From the NCBI RefSeq assembly GCF_000503775.1, contig NZ_KI629782.1, forward strand, positions 1,810,579-1,874,578: a stretch of DNA of 64,000 bases, written 5' to 3'. The position numbers were made by a program, and so were the translations under genes. Under the pieces are notes generated by a model. It was not told the DNA's origin. It was given only the letters and a program-made list of their open reading frames with translations, and did no database searches. This document shows, piece after piece, positions 43,002 to 52,175 of the stretch. Source of the DNA: Brevibacillus panacihumi W25. Lineage in GTDB: Bacteria > Bacillota > Bacilli > Brevibacillales > Brevibacillaceae. The first letter of the stretch is position 1, and each line of letters begins with the position of its first letter.

Positions 43002-43808
43002 CTAACGGCTGCCCGTAATAAACGAATTGCGGACCCGGCTCCAGAACGTCAACTTCTTGTAGCGGGCAAATTTGACCTTCTCCTGCCCCACTCTGCAAAT
43101 GATGGATCGCACATTTTTCCATACACCCTGCTCGCGGTCGAGACCGATCATGATCTCCGGATTCATCACGATCAATTCAACTGTGTGATGCTTGGGCAGC
43201 ACCAGCGAGCTGTTGATCGTGCGGTACGCCTGGTTGTTGATGGATGCGATCTCGGATAGCTGTATCGCTTCGATGGAAGGGTGAACGATGGCCCCATCTA
43301 CTGCCTTGTTGTAAGCTGTGCTTCCTGACGGCGAGGAGACGATCAGCCCGTCGCCGCGAAAGGTCTCCAGCTCATCCCCGTTGATGTTGACGCAGGCCAC
43401 GAGGGTGGACAAGGAAGCATTGCGTACAACCAGCTCATTCAAAGCCCATTTATGATACACCTGTCCGTCACCAGTCGTAATTTGACATTGGACGGTCGGG
43501 TATTCGGCGATGAACGGCTCTTTTTGTTCCAGCAGCATGGTGACGAAGTCGTCCAGCTCATCCGGCCGCCAATCCGCATAAAAGCCGAGATGACCCGTAT
43601 GTATGCCTACGTAGGTCGGCTGCATGCCGTATTGATGGACCGCCTCCAGCAAAGTTCCATCTCCGCCGATGGAAAGTACCATATCCGGATGTTCATCCGG
43701 CCCCGTAACGAAGGTGTACATGCTTCCTGCTTCCTTCAGTTTATCCTTTAATCGCAGTTCAACTTCCCGCGTATAGTCGTCATTTCGCAGTACAGTTGCA
43801 ATTTTCAT
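43002..43808 (-). CDS. nadK: NAD kinase
   Basis: 268 residues with the nucleotide-binding GGDGT at 48-52, the NELVV motif, and GDGLIVSSPSGSTAYN. It phosphorylates NAD to NADP in the cytoplasm. The sequence fits the second NAD kinase type of Bacillales (YtdI-like). The ATG follows GAGAGGGCC. Confidence 0.94.
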   Translation of the reverse strand: MKIATVLRNDDYTREVELRLKDKLKEAGSMYTFVTGPDEHPDMVLSIGGDGTLLEAVHQYGMQPTYVGIHTGHLGFYADWRPDELDDFVTMLLEQKEPFIAEYPTVQCQITTGDGQVYHKWALNELVVRNASLSTLVACVNINGDELETFRGDGLIVSSPSGSTAYNKAVDGAIVHPSIEAIQLSEIASINNQAYRTINSSLVLPKHHTVELIVMNPEIMIGLDREQGVWKNVRSIICRVGQEKVKFARYKKLTFWSRVRNSFITGSR

Positions 43809-43894
43809 GCTGATCGGCCCTCTCTTTTATCCGCAATCGCTCTATCGTTTTTCTCAATATACCACAGGAAAAAGAAGGATGCATGGCAGCGAAC

Positions 43895-43920
43895 AAAAAA
43901 GCGAGCCAAGACAGGCCCGC
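43895..43920 (-). terminator. Intrinsic terminator of the yugN-type gene
   Basis: On the minus strand GCGGGCC-TGTCTT-GGCTCGC and six T residues, directly after the stop. Confidence 0.82.
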
Positions 43921-43922
43921 CA

Positions 43923-44324
43923 CTACTCCAGAATTGCTTCTACATGCTTGACAACCTGCTCTGCTTGCTTCATCCACCTGTCCTCGACTTCTGCATCCTT
44001 GTCGACAGGCTCCTGAAATTGGTTGACCATCGCAGAAGCCACCGACGCATTCACAAGATCCTGCTCCACCCCTGTCTGGTACACATGTTTAATCACAAAG
44101 GGAGTACCCATTTCCAGCCACGCATCCGGACTGTCCAGTTCGCCTTGCAGGACTTTGACCGGCAGACGAAGATAGACCATTCCCTGCTCGTCCAGCATGC
44201 AGTCGAAGTAGCCATGCTCATAATCCCAGTTCGCCAGTGTAAAGTCTGGTTGGAGCGCTCCTTGAATATAGCCATACGTTCCTCTTGTGCCTGGCAAGCT
44301 GCTGTTGTGAATTTCTCTCATCAT
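43923..44324 (-). CDS. YugN-like family protein
   Basis: 133 residues; motifs NWDYEHGYFDCML, YLRLPVKVLQGELD and GTPFVIKHVYQTGVE match the YugN-like family of Bacillales, whose function is not known. GGCAGGG precedes the ATG, and an adjacent second ATG is possible. It is soluble and acidic at its C-terminus. Confidence 0.82.
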   Translation of the reverse strand: MMREIHNSSLPGTRGTYGYIQGALQPDFTLANWDYEHGYFDCMLDEQGMVYLRLPVKVLQGELDSPDAWLEMGTPFVIKHVYQTGVEQDLVNASVASAMVNQFQEPVDKDAEVEDRWMKQAEQVVKHVEAILE

Positions 44325-44400
44325 GGATCCCTGCCTTTCCCTGTTTCCTCCTGGTAGTGTGTGCCGTCAAGCCTTGTTGTACTCCTTCCTTGGCTCCATA

Positions 44401-44439
44401 GGAAAAAGCCCTGCCAAAACAAGTTCTGGTCAAGGCTTC
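44401..44439 (-). terminator. Intrinsic terminator of the Sm-like/poly-Pro protein gene
   Basis: On the minus strand AAGCCTTG...CAGGGCTT and a T run about 20 bases past the stop. Confidence 0.72.
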
Positions 44440-44454
44440 CCGAAAGGTCTGTTT

Positions 44455-45408
44455 TTAAATCAGAACGATGGATAGGAGCGTAAACAAGGCAAGCGGAATA
44501 ATCTTGCGTCCGCGACGACGACGCCGTTTGCGCCGAACCTCAGGAGCGATCAAGACAGGGCCGGCATGCGGAGGAAACGGTGGCGGCGGTGGTGGCGGCG
44601 GTGGCGGCGGGCAAACGTAGTAGCAGTTCGGCGGCGGTGGAAATGGTCCCGGGAACGGTGCGGGGAAGGTTTGATAAGGACTTACGGCTTGAAAAGGCTT
44701 CGATTCCGTGCTTGGACTGACTGCTTGTGGTACGTTTTTGCCGGCGAAGGGACTTACACTTTCCTTCCCAGAAAAAGGGCTTACTTTTGAAGAAGGCGCG
44801 TTTTTCCCTCCAAAAGGGCTGACCGAGCTTTGCGGCGCATTTTTTCCGCTGAAGGGACTCAGCATCGTATTCGGCGGTGCAGGCCGATTGCTGCTGCCTT
44901 GCGGATATCCTCCTGTATAGGGATAGGTTGGCGTATAACCGTATGGATTTTCATCGCCATACGGAGAAATTCCGGAATATGGCGGAAATCCAGGATAGGG
45001 ATTGTAGCCAGGATAGTTGGGGTAACCGCCATATCCTCCATATCCACCAAAACCGCCTGGATCTCCATACCCCCCAAATCCTCCGTATCCTCCATAGGGA
45101 TATCCGCCGCCGTATGGCTGAAACGGACTTCCCCACTCTCCAAAAGAAGTACGACTGGCTACGTGCCGCGTCGGCAGTTGCTCCTCGTAGTCGTAGTCGT
45201 CCTCTTCCTCCTCTTCCTCGACCTCAATGTATACGTTGTGCTCGTCATAATCGACGATCACCCCTTCAAATACCTGTCCATCAATGGCCTCGATGCGCAC
45301 TTTTTTCTCAGCATGCTCCTGGCAGATTTCATGCACCGACTGCCGCATATCCTTGATCATGCTGACCAACTGGACATCTGCCTGGAACAGGCTTTTATCA
45401 GACTGCAT
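44455..45408 (-). CDS. Mosaic protein: Sm-like head, acidic segment, Gly-Tyr repeats, poly-Pro and C-terminal anchor
   Basis: 317 residues with GGGGAGGAG before the ATG. Residues about 30-65 (VRIEAIDGQVFEGVIVDYD) look like an Sm/Lsm beta fold. Next come an acidic run (66-76), Gly-Gly-Tyr units (about 95-150), four SPFxGKNxP-type repeats (about 180-225), a poly-proline run and an Arg/Lys cluster just before a C-terminal hydrophobic helix (tail anchor). The basic cluster suggests the repeats stay outside, or the anchor faces the cytoplasm. Composition resembles spore-coat or exosporium proteins. I do not recognise the full architecture, and no function can be assigned. Confidence 0.8.
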   Translation of the reverse strand: MQSDKSLFQADVQLVSMIKDMRQSVHEICQEHAEKKVRIEAIDGQVFEGVIVDYDEHNVYIEVEEEEEEDDYDYEEQLPTRHVASRTSFGEWGSPFQPYGGGYPYGGYGGFGGYGDPGGFGGYGGYGGYPNYPGYNPYPGFPPYSGISPYGDENPYGYTPTYPYTGGYPQGSSNRPAPPNTMLSPFSGKNAPQSSVSPFGGKNAPSSKVSPFSGKESVSPFAGKNVPQAVSPSTESKPFQAVSPYQTFPAPFPGPFPPPPNCYYVCPPPPPPPPPPPFPPHAGPVLIAPEVRRKRRRRRGRKIIPLALFTLLSIVLI

Positions 45409-45487
45409 GGAAACTCCTCCCCTTCTGGTGTTTCTTTATTACCATATACAGGTGCCCAAGGGGAGGTGTGCTCTTTTCCCAGTGATC

Positions 45488-46624
45488 CTAGCCCATTTTG
45501 CTGGGTACCGGCACAGCAGTGTCCGTCAGAAATCTGCCGGGCGAAAAAGGCATCAGCCGTTCTTGATTCCCGGTCTCCAGCCAATCTGCCATTCTTTTCG
45601 CCGTAACCACAGACAGCAGAATCCCATTGCGAAAATGGCCGCCGGCAAGCGAAATGCAGCGTAAGCCAGGTATTTCTCCCATAATCGGCTTGCCATCAGC
45701 CGTCGCTGGCCGAAGCCCGCCCCACGCCTCCAAAAATGCAGCCGCATGCAGTGCAGGCACATAAGGCAAGGCCCCCTGCAGGACATGGGCAAGACCCGAA
45801 AGCGTCACTTCACGTTGAAAGCCGCTTTCGTCCTCCGTGGCCCCGATCACGATTCTTCCGTCCTTTTTGGGCGTCAAGTAGCCGGAAGAACCGAAAATGA
45901 CCGTACGCAACGGAATCCCGATCGAGGATACGGCAGCAATCTGGCCGCGAACGGGACGCACGGGAATGGACACATCGAGCATCTGCATCATGATCCCTGC
46001 CCAAGCCCCCGAGCATATGACGGTGTGATCCGCATAGATCCGCCCAGAGGATGTCTCCACGCCCTCCACACAGCCTGCATGGTGCAGCAGTTTGCTGACG
46101 ACACAGCCGCTTCGCAGATCGACTCCCAGCTTGCGGCAGGCTGTCACCAAGGCCCGCAGCAGGAAGCGATTGTTGATATGCCCTTCCCCCGGGGAATAAA
46201 TCGCCGCGACGGCTTGATCCGTAAGAAGCGGCTCCACTTCTTGCAGTTCTTTTCCCTGCAGCCAGTGCACGTCATGTCCCGCTTTCTTTTGCCAGAGGTA
46301 TTTGTTGTAAAACGCTTCTTCCTCCTCCTCATCCAGCGCGACCGTAAGCAGACCCTCCAGGCTTAGCTGGACATCTCCGCCCGCTATTGCCTGCAGCTCC
46401 TCCACCCAACGCGGATAGCTCTGCAAGGACTCCATCCCCAAATCAAGCAACGGCCCTACAGACTGGAATTCCTTCAGAGGAGCCAGCATGCCCGCAGCAG
46501 CAGACGATGCTTGTCCTCCCCAATCCCCCTGCTCGACAATCGTGACGGTCTTGCCTCTTGCAGCCAATTCATACGCCAGACTCAGTCCGATGATTCCCCC
46601 GCCTACAATCAATACCTTTCCCAT
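45488..46624 (-). CDS. thiO: Glycine oxidase ThiO
   Basis: 378 residues from the ATG at 46624 after AAAGGAGAG. The FAD-binding motif VGGGIIGLSLA begins at about residue 7, followed by EQGDWGGQASSAAAGM, which is specific to ThiO, and the C-terminal GGHFRNGILL. ThiO oxidises glycine to the imine used to build the thiazole ring of thiamine. The TPP riboswitch upstream confirms the pathway. The rest of the thiazole genes are not adjacent. Confidence 0.94.
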   Translation of the reverse strand: MGKVLIVGGGIIGLSLAYELAARGKTVTIVEQGDWGGQASSAAAGMLAPLKEFQSVGPLLDLGMESLQSYPRWVEELQAIAGGDVQLSLEGLLTVALDEEEEEAFYNKYLWQKKAGHDVHWLQGKELQEVEPLLTDQAVAAIYSPGEGHINNRFLLRALVTACRKLGVDLRSGCVVSKLLHHAGCVEGVETSSGRIYADHTVICSGAWAGIMMQMLDVSIPVRPVRGQIAAVSSIGIPLRTVIFGSSGYLTPKKDGRIVIGATEDESGFQREVTLSGLAHVLQGALPYVPALHAAAFLEAWGGLRPATADGKPIMGEIPGLRCISLAGGHFRNGILLSVVTAKRMADWLETGNQERLMPFSPGRFLTDTAVPVPSKMG

Positions 46625-46659
46625 GACGAAACTCTCCTTTGCCTGCACCTTGTTCATAG

Positions 46660-46700
46660 CAAAAAGCCCACCTTCTCCCCGACAGGAAAAAGGTGGGCTC
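46660..46700 (-). terminator. Terminator of the TPP riboswitch expression platform
   Basis: On the minus strand AGCCCACCTT...AAGGTGGGCT followed by TTTTTGC, between the aptamer and thiO. It is expected to form when TPP is bound. Confidence 0.85.
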
Positions 46701-46744
46701 CCACGCATATACAATCGCTTTTATACGCTGTTCGCTCGCAACCA

Positions 46745-46838
46745 TATCCCTGCGCCGGCATGATCCGGATCAGGTGCAATGGGTCGACGGTCATGGCTAC
46801 CGTCCTCTCAGCCCCGCCTGCGGGACTCCCCAAGTTGC
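46745..46838 (-). ncRNA. TPP riboswitch (THI element)
   Basis: On the minus strand the aptamer shows GGGGCTGAGAGGA, then the ACCCATTGCACCTGATCCGG block and GCCGGCGCAGGGA, all in the canonical order. It turns off thiO when thiamine pyrophosphate is plentiful. A terminator lies between aptamer and gene. Confidence 0.95.
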
Positions 46839-46861
46839 TGTGTTCTTATGCCATTTTCATC

Positions 46862-46891
46862 AGTATAGACCTCTGGCCGACTGGCTGACAA
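46862..46891 (-). promoter_or_regulatory. Sigma-A promoter of the TPP riboswitch/thiO transcript
   Basis: On the minus strand TTGTCA (46886-46891) and TATACT (46862-46867), 18-base spacer, directly upstream of the aptamer. Confidence 0.68.
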
Positions 46892-46906
46892 GTGCCATCT
46901 GCAGCG

Positions 46907-47149
46907 TCAATCCTCATCCTTGTAGTCGTAGCTCTCCGGAATCGGCTCATAGCGCTGGATTTCTTCCCATTCCCGCAGCTTGCGAATTTCCTCCAGATGA
47001 TGCTGGAATTGATCCTTGTTGATCAGGTATTCTCTGCCGTCGTGTACAGCACGGATTTTTCCTTCGCGGATTTTTTCCATAATGTAGGATTCCGGCAATT
47101 CCAGATAGACGGCTGTCTCGCCAATCGTCAGGTACGTCTTATTTTCCAC
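46907..47149 (-). CDS. Excisionase-like helix-turn-helix protein
   Basis: 80 residues. The N-terminal half ([22 protein letters not shown]) fits an excisionase/MerR-type winged helix, and the C-terminus is acidic (YDYKDED). It begins at a GTG that overlaps the end of pgi by 11 bases, so it is probably coupled to pgi. It is likely a DNA-binding protein; its target is unknown. Confidence 0.75.
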   Translation of the reverse strand: MENKTYLTIGETAVYLELPESYIMEKIREGKIRAVHDGREYLINKDQFQHHLEEIRKLREWEEIQRYEPIPESYDYKDED

Positions 47150-48497
47150 GCAATCTCACTTCCAGTTCTGCTTTTTGAAGCTCGTATCCAGGTTTGCCCA
47201 AGAGCGCCAGCATATTCGCTTTGTAAGCCTCCACACCCGGCTGGTCAAACGGGTTGATGCCCAAAAGATAGCCGCTGATGCCGCACGCCTTTTGGAAAAA
47301 GTAGAACAGGCCCCCGAGATAGTAGGCTGTTGCTTCCGGGATCTCCACCACGAGATTGGGCACGCCGCCATCCACATGAGCCAGCATCGTTCCCGCGAAA
47401 GCCTTCTGATTTACGTCATTCATCGTCTTTCCTGACAAAAAATGAAGGCCGTCAACCTCTTCCCCTTCCGGCTGGATCCGGACGTCTATCGCTGGACGCT
47501 TCACCGAGATAACCGTCTCGAACAACAGGCGCACTCCGTCCTGTATGTATTGTCCCAGCGAATGCAAATCAGCGGAAAATTCGGCCGAGGCAGGGAACAG
47601 TCCTTTTCCATCCTTGCCCTCTGATTCGCCAAATAGCTGCTTCCACCATTCGGCAAACGAACGAAAGCGCGGTTCATAATTGACCACTACTTCCACTTGC
47701 TTTCCTTTGCCATAGAGGATGTTGCGAATCCCGGCGTATTGATAGCAGGGGTTCTCCTCAATATCTGGCACCAGATAATTCATTCGGGCGTCAGCGGCTC
47801 CTTGCAGCAAGGCATCGATATCTACCCCGCTTACGGCAATGGGCAGCAATCCCACAGGCGTCAGCACAGAGAAGCGTCCGCCTATGTCCTCGGGAATTAC
47901 AAAGGTCTCGTATCCTTCACACTCAGCCAGCTTGCGCAAAGCACCTCTCGCTTTGTCTGTCGTGACATAGATGCGTTTGCGCGCCTCTTCGCGGCCAAGC
48001 CTTTTTTCCAGCCAATCCCGAAAAAGTCGGAAGGCAATGGCTGGCTCCAAGGTCGTACCCGATTTCGAGATTACATTGATGGACACACGCTTTCCTTCCA
48101 GAACCTCCATCAGATGAGCCAGGTATACAGGGCTGATATTATTGCCCACGAAATGAATTTCCGGGGTGCTTCGCTTGGAGGCAGGCAACAAATTGTAAAA
48201 GCTGTGGTTCAAAAAATCAAGTGCTGCCTTGGCTCCAAGGCAAGAGCCGCCGATCCCTATGATCAGCAGCACGTCAGAGTCCGCTTGAATCCGAGCCGCT
48301 ATCCGTTTGATTCGGGTGTATTCCGCACGATCGTATTGTACGGGCCAATCGATCCAACCCAAATAGTTACTCCCTGGTCCCGTTCTTTTATGAAGCATTT
48401 CATGTGCCTGAAAAATGGGTTTCGCAAGCTTCTCCCATTCATCTGATTGGACAAAGGCGCGAGCGTGGGAGTAATCAAATCGAATTGCCTGGCTCAT
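47139..48497 (-). CDS. pgi: Glucose-6-phosphate isomerase
   Basis: 452 residues, normal for Bacillales Pgi. Motifs [28 protein letters not shown] (sugar-phosphate site), [11 protein letters not shown], and a late Gly/Lys region are present. It interconverts glucose-6-phosphate and fructose-6-phosphate in glycolysis. GGAGGGGGAG precedes the ATG. Confidence 0.96.
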   Translation of the reverse strand: MSQAIRFDYSHARAFVQSDEWEKLAKPIFQAHEMLHKRTGPGSNYLGWIDWPVQYDRAEYTRIKRIAARIQADSDVLLIIGIGGSCLGAKAALDFLNHSFYNLLPASKRSTPEIHFVGNNISPVYLAHLMEVLEGKRVSINVISKSGTTLEPAIAFRLFRDWLEKRLGREEARKRIYVTTDKARGALRKLAECEGYETFVIPEDIGGRFSVLTPVGLLPIAVSGVDIDALLQGAADARMNYLVPDIEENPCYQYAGIRNILYGKGKQVEVVVNYEPRFRSFAEWWKQLFGESEGKDGKGLFPASAEFSADLHSLGQYIQDGVRLLFETVISVKRPAIDVRIQPEGEEVDGLHFLSGKTMNDVNQKAFAGTMLAHVDGGVPNLVVEIPEATAYYLGGLFYFFQKACGISGYLLGINPFDQPGVEAYKANMLALLGKPGYELQKAELEVRLRGK

Positions 48498-48601
48498 GGC
48501 TCCCCCTCCAACGAACGTCTTCTATTTCCTATCTTATCACGCAAAATCACTGTAAAGTACCATCCGCCAAAACAAGACAAAAAGCAATCAATCCCAAAAA
48601 G

Positions 48602-48627
48602 TGTAACGAATTGACAGGTATTTCGTA
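48602..48627 (+). promoter_or_regulatory. Sigma-W-like (ECF) promoter of the YknXYZ-type operon
   Basis: TGTAAC (48602-48607), 16 bases, CGTA (48624-48627), against the TGAAAC-N16-CGTA consensus. The predicted start is near 48634, 50 bases before the first ATG. The B. subtilis yknWXYZ operon is known to be sigma-W controlled. Confidence 0.65.
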
Positions 48628-48683
48628 GAAACCTTTAGCTTTTGACAGCTGTTACTTTTTACTATGAAGCAAGGAGAATGAAT

Positions 48684-49961
48684 ATGAAAAAACGCTGGTG
48701 GATTATCGGGTCCGTGGTCGTCCTCTTAGGAGTCGGGACAATCGGAGTAAGCATGATGGGATCACAACAAGCCATGGGCATGCCCGTTCAGATTGCAACT
48801 CCTAGCAAATCCGCTTTGGAAAGCAAAATCCTCACCTCCGGAACCGTCATCGTGGAGGACAAGCAGAAGCAGTATGCCACTGTTACCGGAATCTTGCGCG
48901 AGTTTGCCGTCAAAGAAGGCGACAAGGTAAAAAAAGGGCAGATTATCGCCAAAATCGATACCTCTGACGTCGATAGCAGAATTCTCGACCTGGAAGCGCA
49001 AATGAGTTTGTCCCAAGCCAATTTGGCCAAAGCACAGGCGGGGATGGAACCGGAAGAATTAGCGCAGGAGCAGGAACGCCTTGCGCAAGCACAGCGCGAT
49101 TACGACACGGCTAAAAAGGAGTACGACCGGATTCATCAATTGTTTGTCTCGGGTGCCTCCACGCAGCAGGAAGCGGATAAAGCGAAGTCGCAGCTGGATT
49201 CCACTCTCTCCTCTCTAGAGGTAGCCAAACAGCAGCTTGCGCTCAAGCAAAAAGGGCCTCGCAAGGAAGAAATCGCTTCTCATCAAGCGCAAATCAACAA
49301 GCTTCAGGTAGAAAGACAACAACTGGAGAAGGAACGGGTGCAGAGCATCGTCATCGCTCCTGCTGACGGAACGGTCATCGCAGTAGCCGCCGAGAACGGA
49401 CAGTATGTCAACAAAGGCACCGAGCTACTTACGCTCGCCAACCTCGACAATCTGCTGATCCAGGCAGACATCAACGAATCGGATGTCAACAAGCTGAAGC
49501 TCGGCCAAAGCGCAACGATTGAAGGTGTCACCTTGGGAAAAGAAAAGCTGGACGCCGAGGTAACTCGTATTTCCCCCATTGCTACGACGACCCAAAGCAG
49601 TTCCGGTCAGGGTGAAAAAACCCGCGTCAAAGTGATGCTCAAACCTAGAGGCGAGCTTTCCGCTCTAAAACCCGGCTTCCATGTAGACATCAATATTTCT
49701 GTCGAAAAAATCGACACCGCCCTGCAAGTTCCGATTGAAGCCATTCAACAGGACGAGAACGGAAGCACATATGTCTGGATCGCATCTGATGGAGTCGCGA
49801 AAAAGCAACCAGTGGATACAGGAGTTGAAAATGAACTCTTCTCCCACATCAAGACCGGACTCGAAGGCGAGGAGCAAATCATATTGAGTCCCATCGATGG
49901 CCTGAGTGAGGGTACACCGATCCTGCCGATGAATGGCAGCGCTGCGCCGGTCGGCATCTAA
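48684..49961 (+). CDS. Efflux RND/ABC periplasmic adaptor (HlyD/YknX type)
   Basis: 425 residues from the ATG at 48684, seven bases after AAGGAG. One N-terminal membrane helix, biotinyl-lipoyl-like halves (REFAVKEGDKVKKGQIIAKID and DGTVIAVAAENGQYVNKGTEL) and a coiled-coil between about residues 95 and 225 rich in Glu, Lys and Gln. It links the membrane ABC pump to the cell surface. The ABC ATPase and permease follow. In B. subtilis YknXYZ protects against the SdpC toxin. Confidence 0.92.
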   Translation: MKKRWWIIGSVVVLLGVGTIGVSMMGSQQAMGMPVQIATPSKSALESKILTSGTVIVEDKQKQYATVTGILREFAVKEGDKVKKGQIIAKIDTSDVDSRILDLEAQMSLSQANLAKAQAGMEPEELAQEQERLAQAQRDYDTAKKEYDRIHQLFVSGASTQQEADKAKSQLDSTLSSLEVAKQQLALKQKGPRKEEIASHQAQINKLQVERQQLEKERVQSIVIAPADGTVIAVAAENGQYVNKGTELLTLANLDNLLIQADINESDVNKLKLGQSATIEGVTLGKEKLDAEVTRISPIATTTQSSSGQGEKTRVKVMLKPRGELSALKPGFHVDINISVEKIDTALQVPIEAIQQDENGSTYVWIASDGVAKKQPVDTGVENELFSHIKTGLEGEEQIILSPIDGLSEGTPILPMNGSAAPVGI

Positions 49962-49990
49962 TTACGCAGCCAGAAAGGAGGTCTGCCGCG

Positions 49991-50710
49991 ATGCTTCACG
50001 TCGAAGGCTTGACGAAATCATACAAGACAGGCGATTCTGAGTTGCCGATCTTAAAAGGGGTCTCCCTGCTGGTGGAGAAAGGCGAGTTCGTAGCCATCAT
50101 GGGGCCATCCGGTTCAGGTAAGTCCACCTTTATGAACATGCTGGGCTGCCTGGATCGTCCTGATACGGGTACATATATGCTGGACGGAATTGAAGTAAGC
50201 AGCCTGAAGGACAGGCAACTGGCTCATGTCCGCAATCAAAAAATCGGCTTCGTCTTCCAATCCTTTAATCTCTTGGCGCGCTCTACTTCCTTGCACAATG
50301 TGGAGCTTCCGATGATGTACGCCAAAATCAGCAAGACGGAACGCCGCAACCGTGCTACTGAAGCGCTGAAGCGCGTTGGGCTGGCTGAACGCATGCTGCA
50401 TAAGCCGACACAGCTCTCCGGTGGTCAAAAACAACGGGTAGCCATCGCCCGGGCACTAGTGAACCGCCCTTCGATATTACTGGCTGACGAACCAACCGGA
50501 AATCTCGACAGTCGTTCCGGTATCGAAATCATGGCCATGTTTCAGGAATTGCACGCGCAAGGAGTCACGATTATCCTGGTTACGCACGAATTGGATATCG
50601 CGCAGCACGCTGAACGGATTGTTACCTTCAAGGATGGCGTGATTATCCGCGATGAACGGGTTGCGGAACGGCTTTTTGCTGCTCCGACGGGCGAGGTGAT
50701 TGTCACATGA
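49991..50710 (+). CDS. ABC transporter ATP-binding protein (MacB/YknY type)
   Basis: 239 residues: Walker A GPSGSGKST at 38-46, LSGGQKQRVAIARAL signature, Walker B ILLADEPTGN. It powers the MacB-like permease encoded next. AAAGGAGGTC lies upstream of the ATG. The stop overlaps the permease start by four bases (ATGA). Confidence 0.95.
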   Translation: MLHVEGLTKSYKTGDSELPILKGVSLLVEKGEFVAIMGPSGSGKSTFMNMLGCLDRPDTGTYMLDGIEVSSLKDRQLAHVRNQKIGFVFQSFNLLARSTSLHNVELPMMYAKISKTERRNRATEALKRVGLAERMLHKPTQLSGGQKQRVAIARALVNRPSILLADEPTGNLDSRSGIEIMAMFQELHAQGVTIILVTHELDIAQHAERIVTFKDGVIIRDERVAERLFAAPTGEVIVT

Positions 50711-51900
50711 ACTTTTTCGAGAGCTTTCAAACAGCAGTAGAAGGGATTTGGGCGAATAAAATGCGCTCCAGTCTGACCATGCTGGGCATTATCATCGGAA
50801 TTACCTCCGTCATCGCCGTTACGACCCTCGGTGAAGGCGGCCAAAGGGCGATCAACGAGGAGATGGAGAAATTCGGGCGAAACAACTTCAACGTCTTCAT
50901 CAATTGGGACACCAAAGAAGAGCATTCCAATGACGATCTGACCGTCGAGGATGCTGAGGTTCTCGCAAAGATCAGTCCCGCCATCGAATATATCGTTCCG
51001 TACAATCCAGGTACGGTCGAAATGAAAGGCCCGAAAAAAGAAGAAAGAGTCAACCTGGTCGCTACTACAGCGGATTATTTTCCGATGCTCAAGACGACAA
51101 CCAAGCTGTCGAAAGGCCGTTTTTTCAATCATACGGATGACAAGGAGCAACGGGCTGTCGTCGTATTGGAGGAAGCGCTGGGCACAAAGCTGTTCGGCCA
51201 GGTAAATCCGATTGGGCAGCGGGTCCGCATGGGGAACAACTCACTTGTCGTGATCGGAACATATACAGAAGAAAAATTCAAGTTTGACATGGGTGCCGAA
51301 AGTTATGGCGCCTTCGTGCCGATCCGCTATTCCCAAAGCCTGCAGGAAGAGCCTTATGTCCAGATGCTGATGGGCACAGCAGTCGATAAGGCTTCCATCG
51401 AGCCGGCGATGCAGCAGGCCAAGCAATACCTCAGCCGCAAGCATCAAAAGAAAGACCACTACATGGCCCGCTCCATGCAGGAATCCGTCAATCAGTTCAA
51501 TCAGGTGACAGGTACACTGACGATCATCTTCAGTGTCATCGCCGGAATCTCGCTGGTGGTCGGCGGGGTAGGCGTGATGAATATTATGCTTGTCTCCGTT
51601 ACGGAGCGGACGAGAGAAATCGGGATTCGCAAAGCTTTAGGTGCGCGAAGGAGCGACATCCTGATACAATTTCTGATCGAATCGGTGATCGTCTGCCTGA
51701 TCGGGGGGTTGATCGGCGTCTTGTCCGGTCTGGGGATCGCTTCACTGATCGCCTATTTTGCCAACCTCCCACCAATGCTCTCCTGGAACAGCGTCATCAT
51801 AGCCTTTGCCTTCTCCAGTGCAATCGGGATATTCTTCGGTCTTTATCCAGCCAACAAAGCTGCCAAGCTGGACCCGATCGAAGCGCTGCGTTACGAATAA
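50707..51900 (+). CDS. ABC transporter permease (MacB/YknZ type)
   Basis: 397 residues with four membrane segments, one near the N-terminus and three at the C-terminus, around a large extracellular domain (MacB_PCD). The FtsX region has EIGIRKALGARRSDIL. It forms the efflux unit with the two preceding genes, likely exporting a toxic peptide. A strong terminator ends the operon. Confidence 0.94.
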   Translation: MNFFESFQTAVEGIWANKMRSSLTMLGIIIGITSVIAVTTLGEGGQRAINEEMEKFGRNNFNVFINWDTKEEHSNDDLTVEDAEVLAKISPAIEYIVPYNPGTVEMKGPKKEERVNLVATTADYFPMLKTTTKLSKGRFFNHTDDKEQRAVVVLEEALGTKLFGQVNPIGQRVRMGNNSLVVIGTYTEEKFKFDMGAESYGAFVPIRYSQSLQEEPYVQMLMGTAVDKASIEPAMQQAKQYLSRKHQKKDHYMARSMQESVNQFNQVTGTLTIIFSVIAGISLVVGGVGVMNIMLVSVTERTREIGIRKALGARRSDILIQFLIESVIVCLIGGLIGVLSGLGIASLIAYFANLPPMLSWNSVIIAFAFSSAIGIFFGLYPANKAAKLDPIEALRYE

Positions 51901-51915
51901 TCGGCATCTACAAAA

Positions 51916-51952
51916 CATGCACCTGCGGCTTGGCTGCAGGTGCATGTTTTTT
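51916..51952 (+). terminator. Intrinsic terminator of the efflux operon
   Basis: CATGCACCTGC and GCAGGTGCATG form an 11-bp stem followed by six T residues. Confidence 0.93.
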
Positions 51953-52125
51953 CAGGCATAGGTATCTGTCATCAGCTTTAAAAGAAAAAAAAGCGCAATT
52001 CCAACGCTTGCGACGGTCCACCAAAGCAGTTTGCTATAACTCTTGCCCGTCTTGTAAATGCCAATCAACCTCCACGTACCGACCGAGACACAAAGGAGGC
52101 TGATCAGGAGCAGAAGTATCCCCAT
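51952..52125 (-). CDS. Small two-helix membrane protein, unknown
   Basis: 57 residues from the ATG at 52125 after AGGAGGGAGG. Two hydrophobic segments (about 2-19 and 31-49) with a Lys-rich loop (YKTGKSYSK). Its stop lies at the base of the operon terminator stem. I recognise no family. Confidence 0.68.
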   Translation of the reverse strand: MGILLLLISLLCVSVGTWRLIGIYKTGKSYSKLLWWTVASVGIALFFLLKLMTDTYA

Positions 52126-52175
52126 GACCTCCCTCCTTCCCTTCATTAACCTATATGGGAATAGGGCGGGAAAAA

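Noticed and set aside
44980-45120. GGA/TAT-rich repeats that might be a CRISPR or minisatellite
   Set aside because: They are Gly-Gly-Tyr codons inside the mosaic protein gene; unit length is irregular and there are no spacers.
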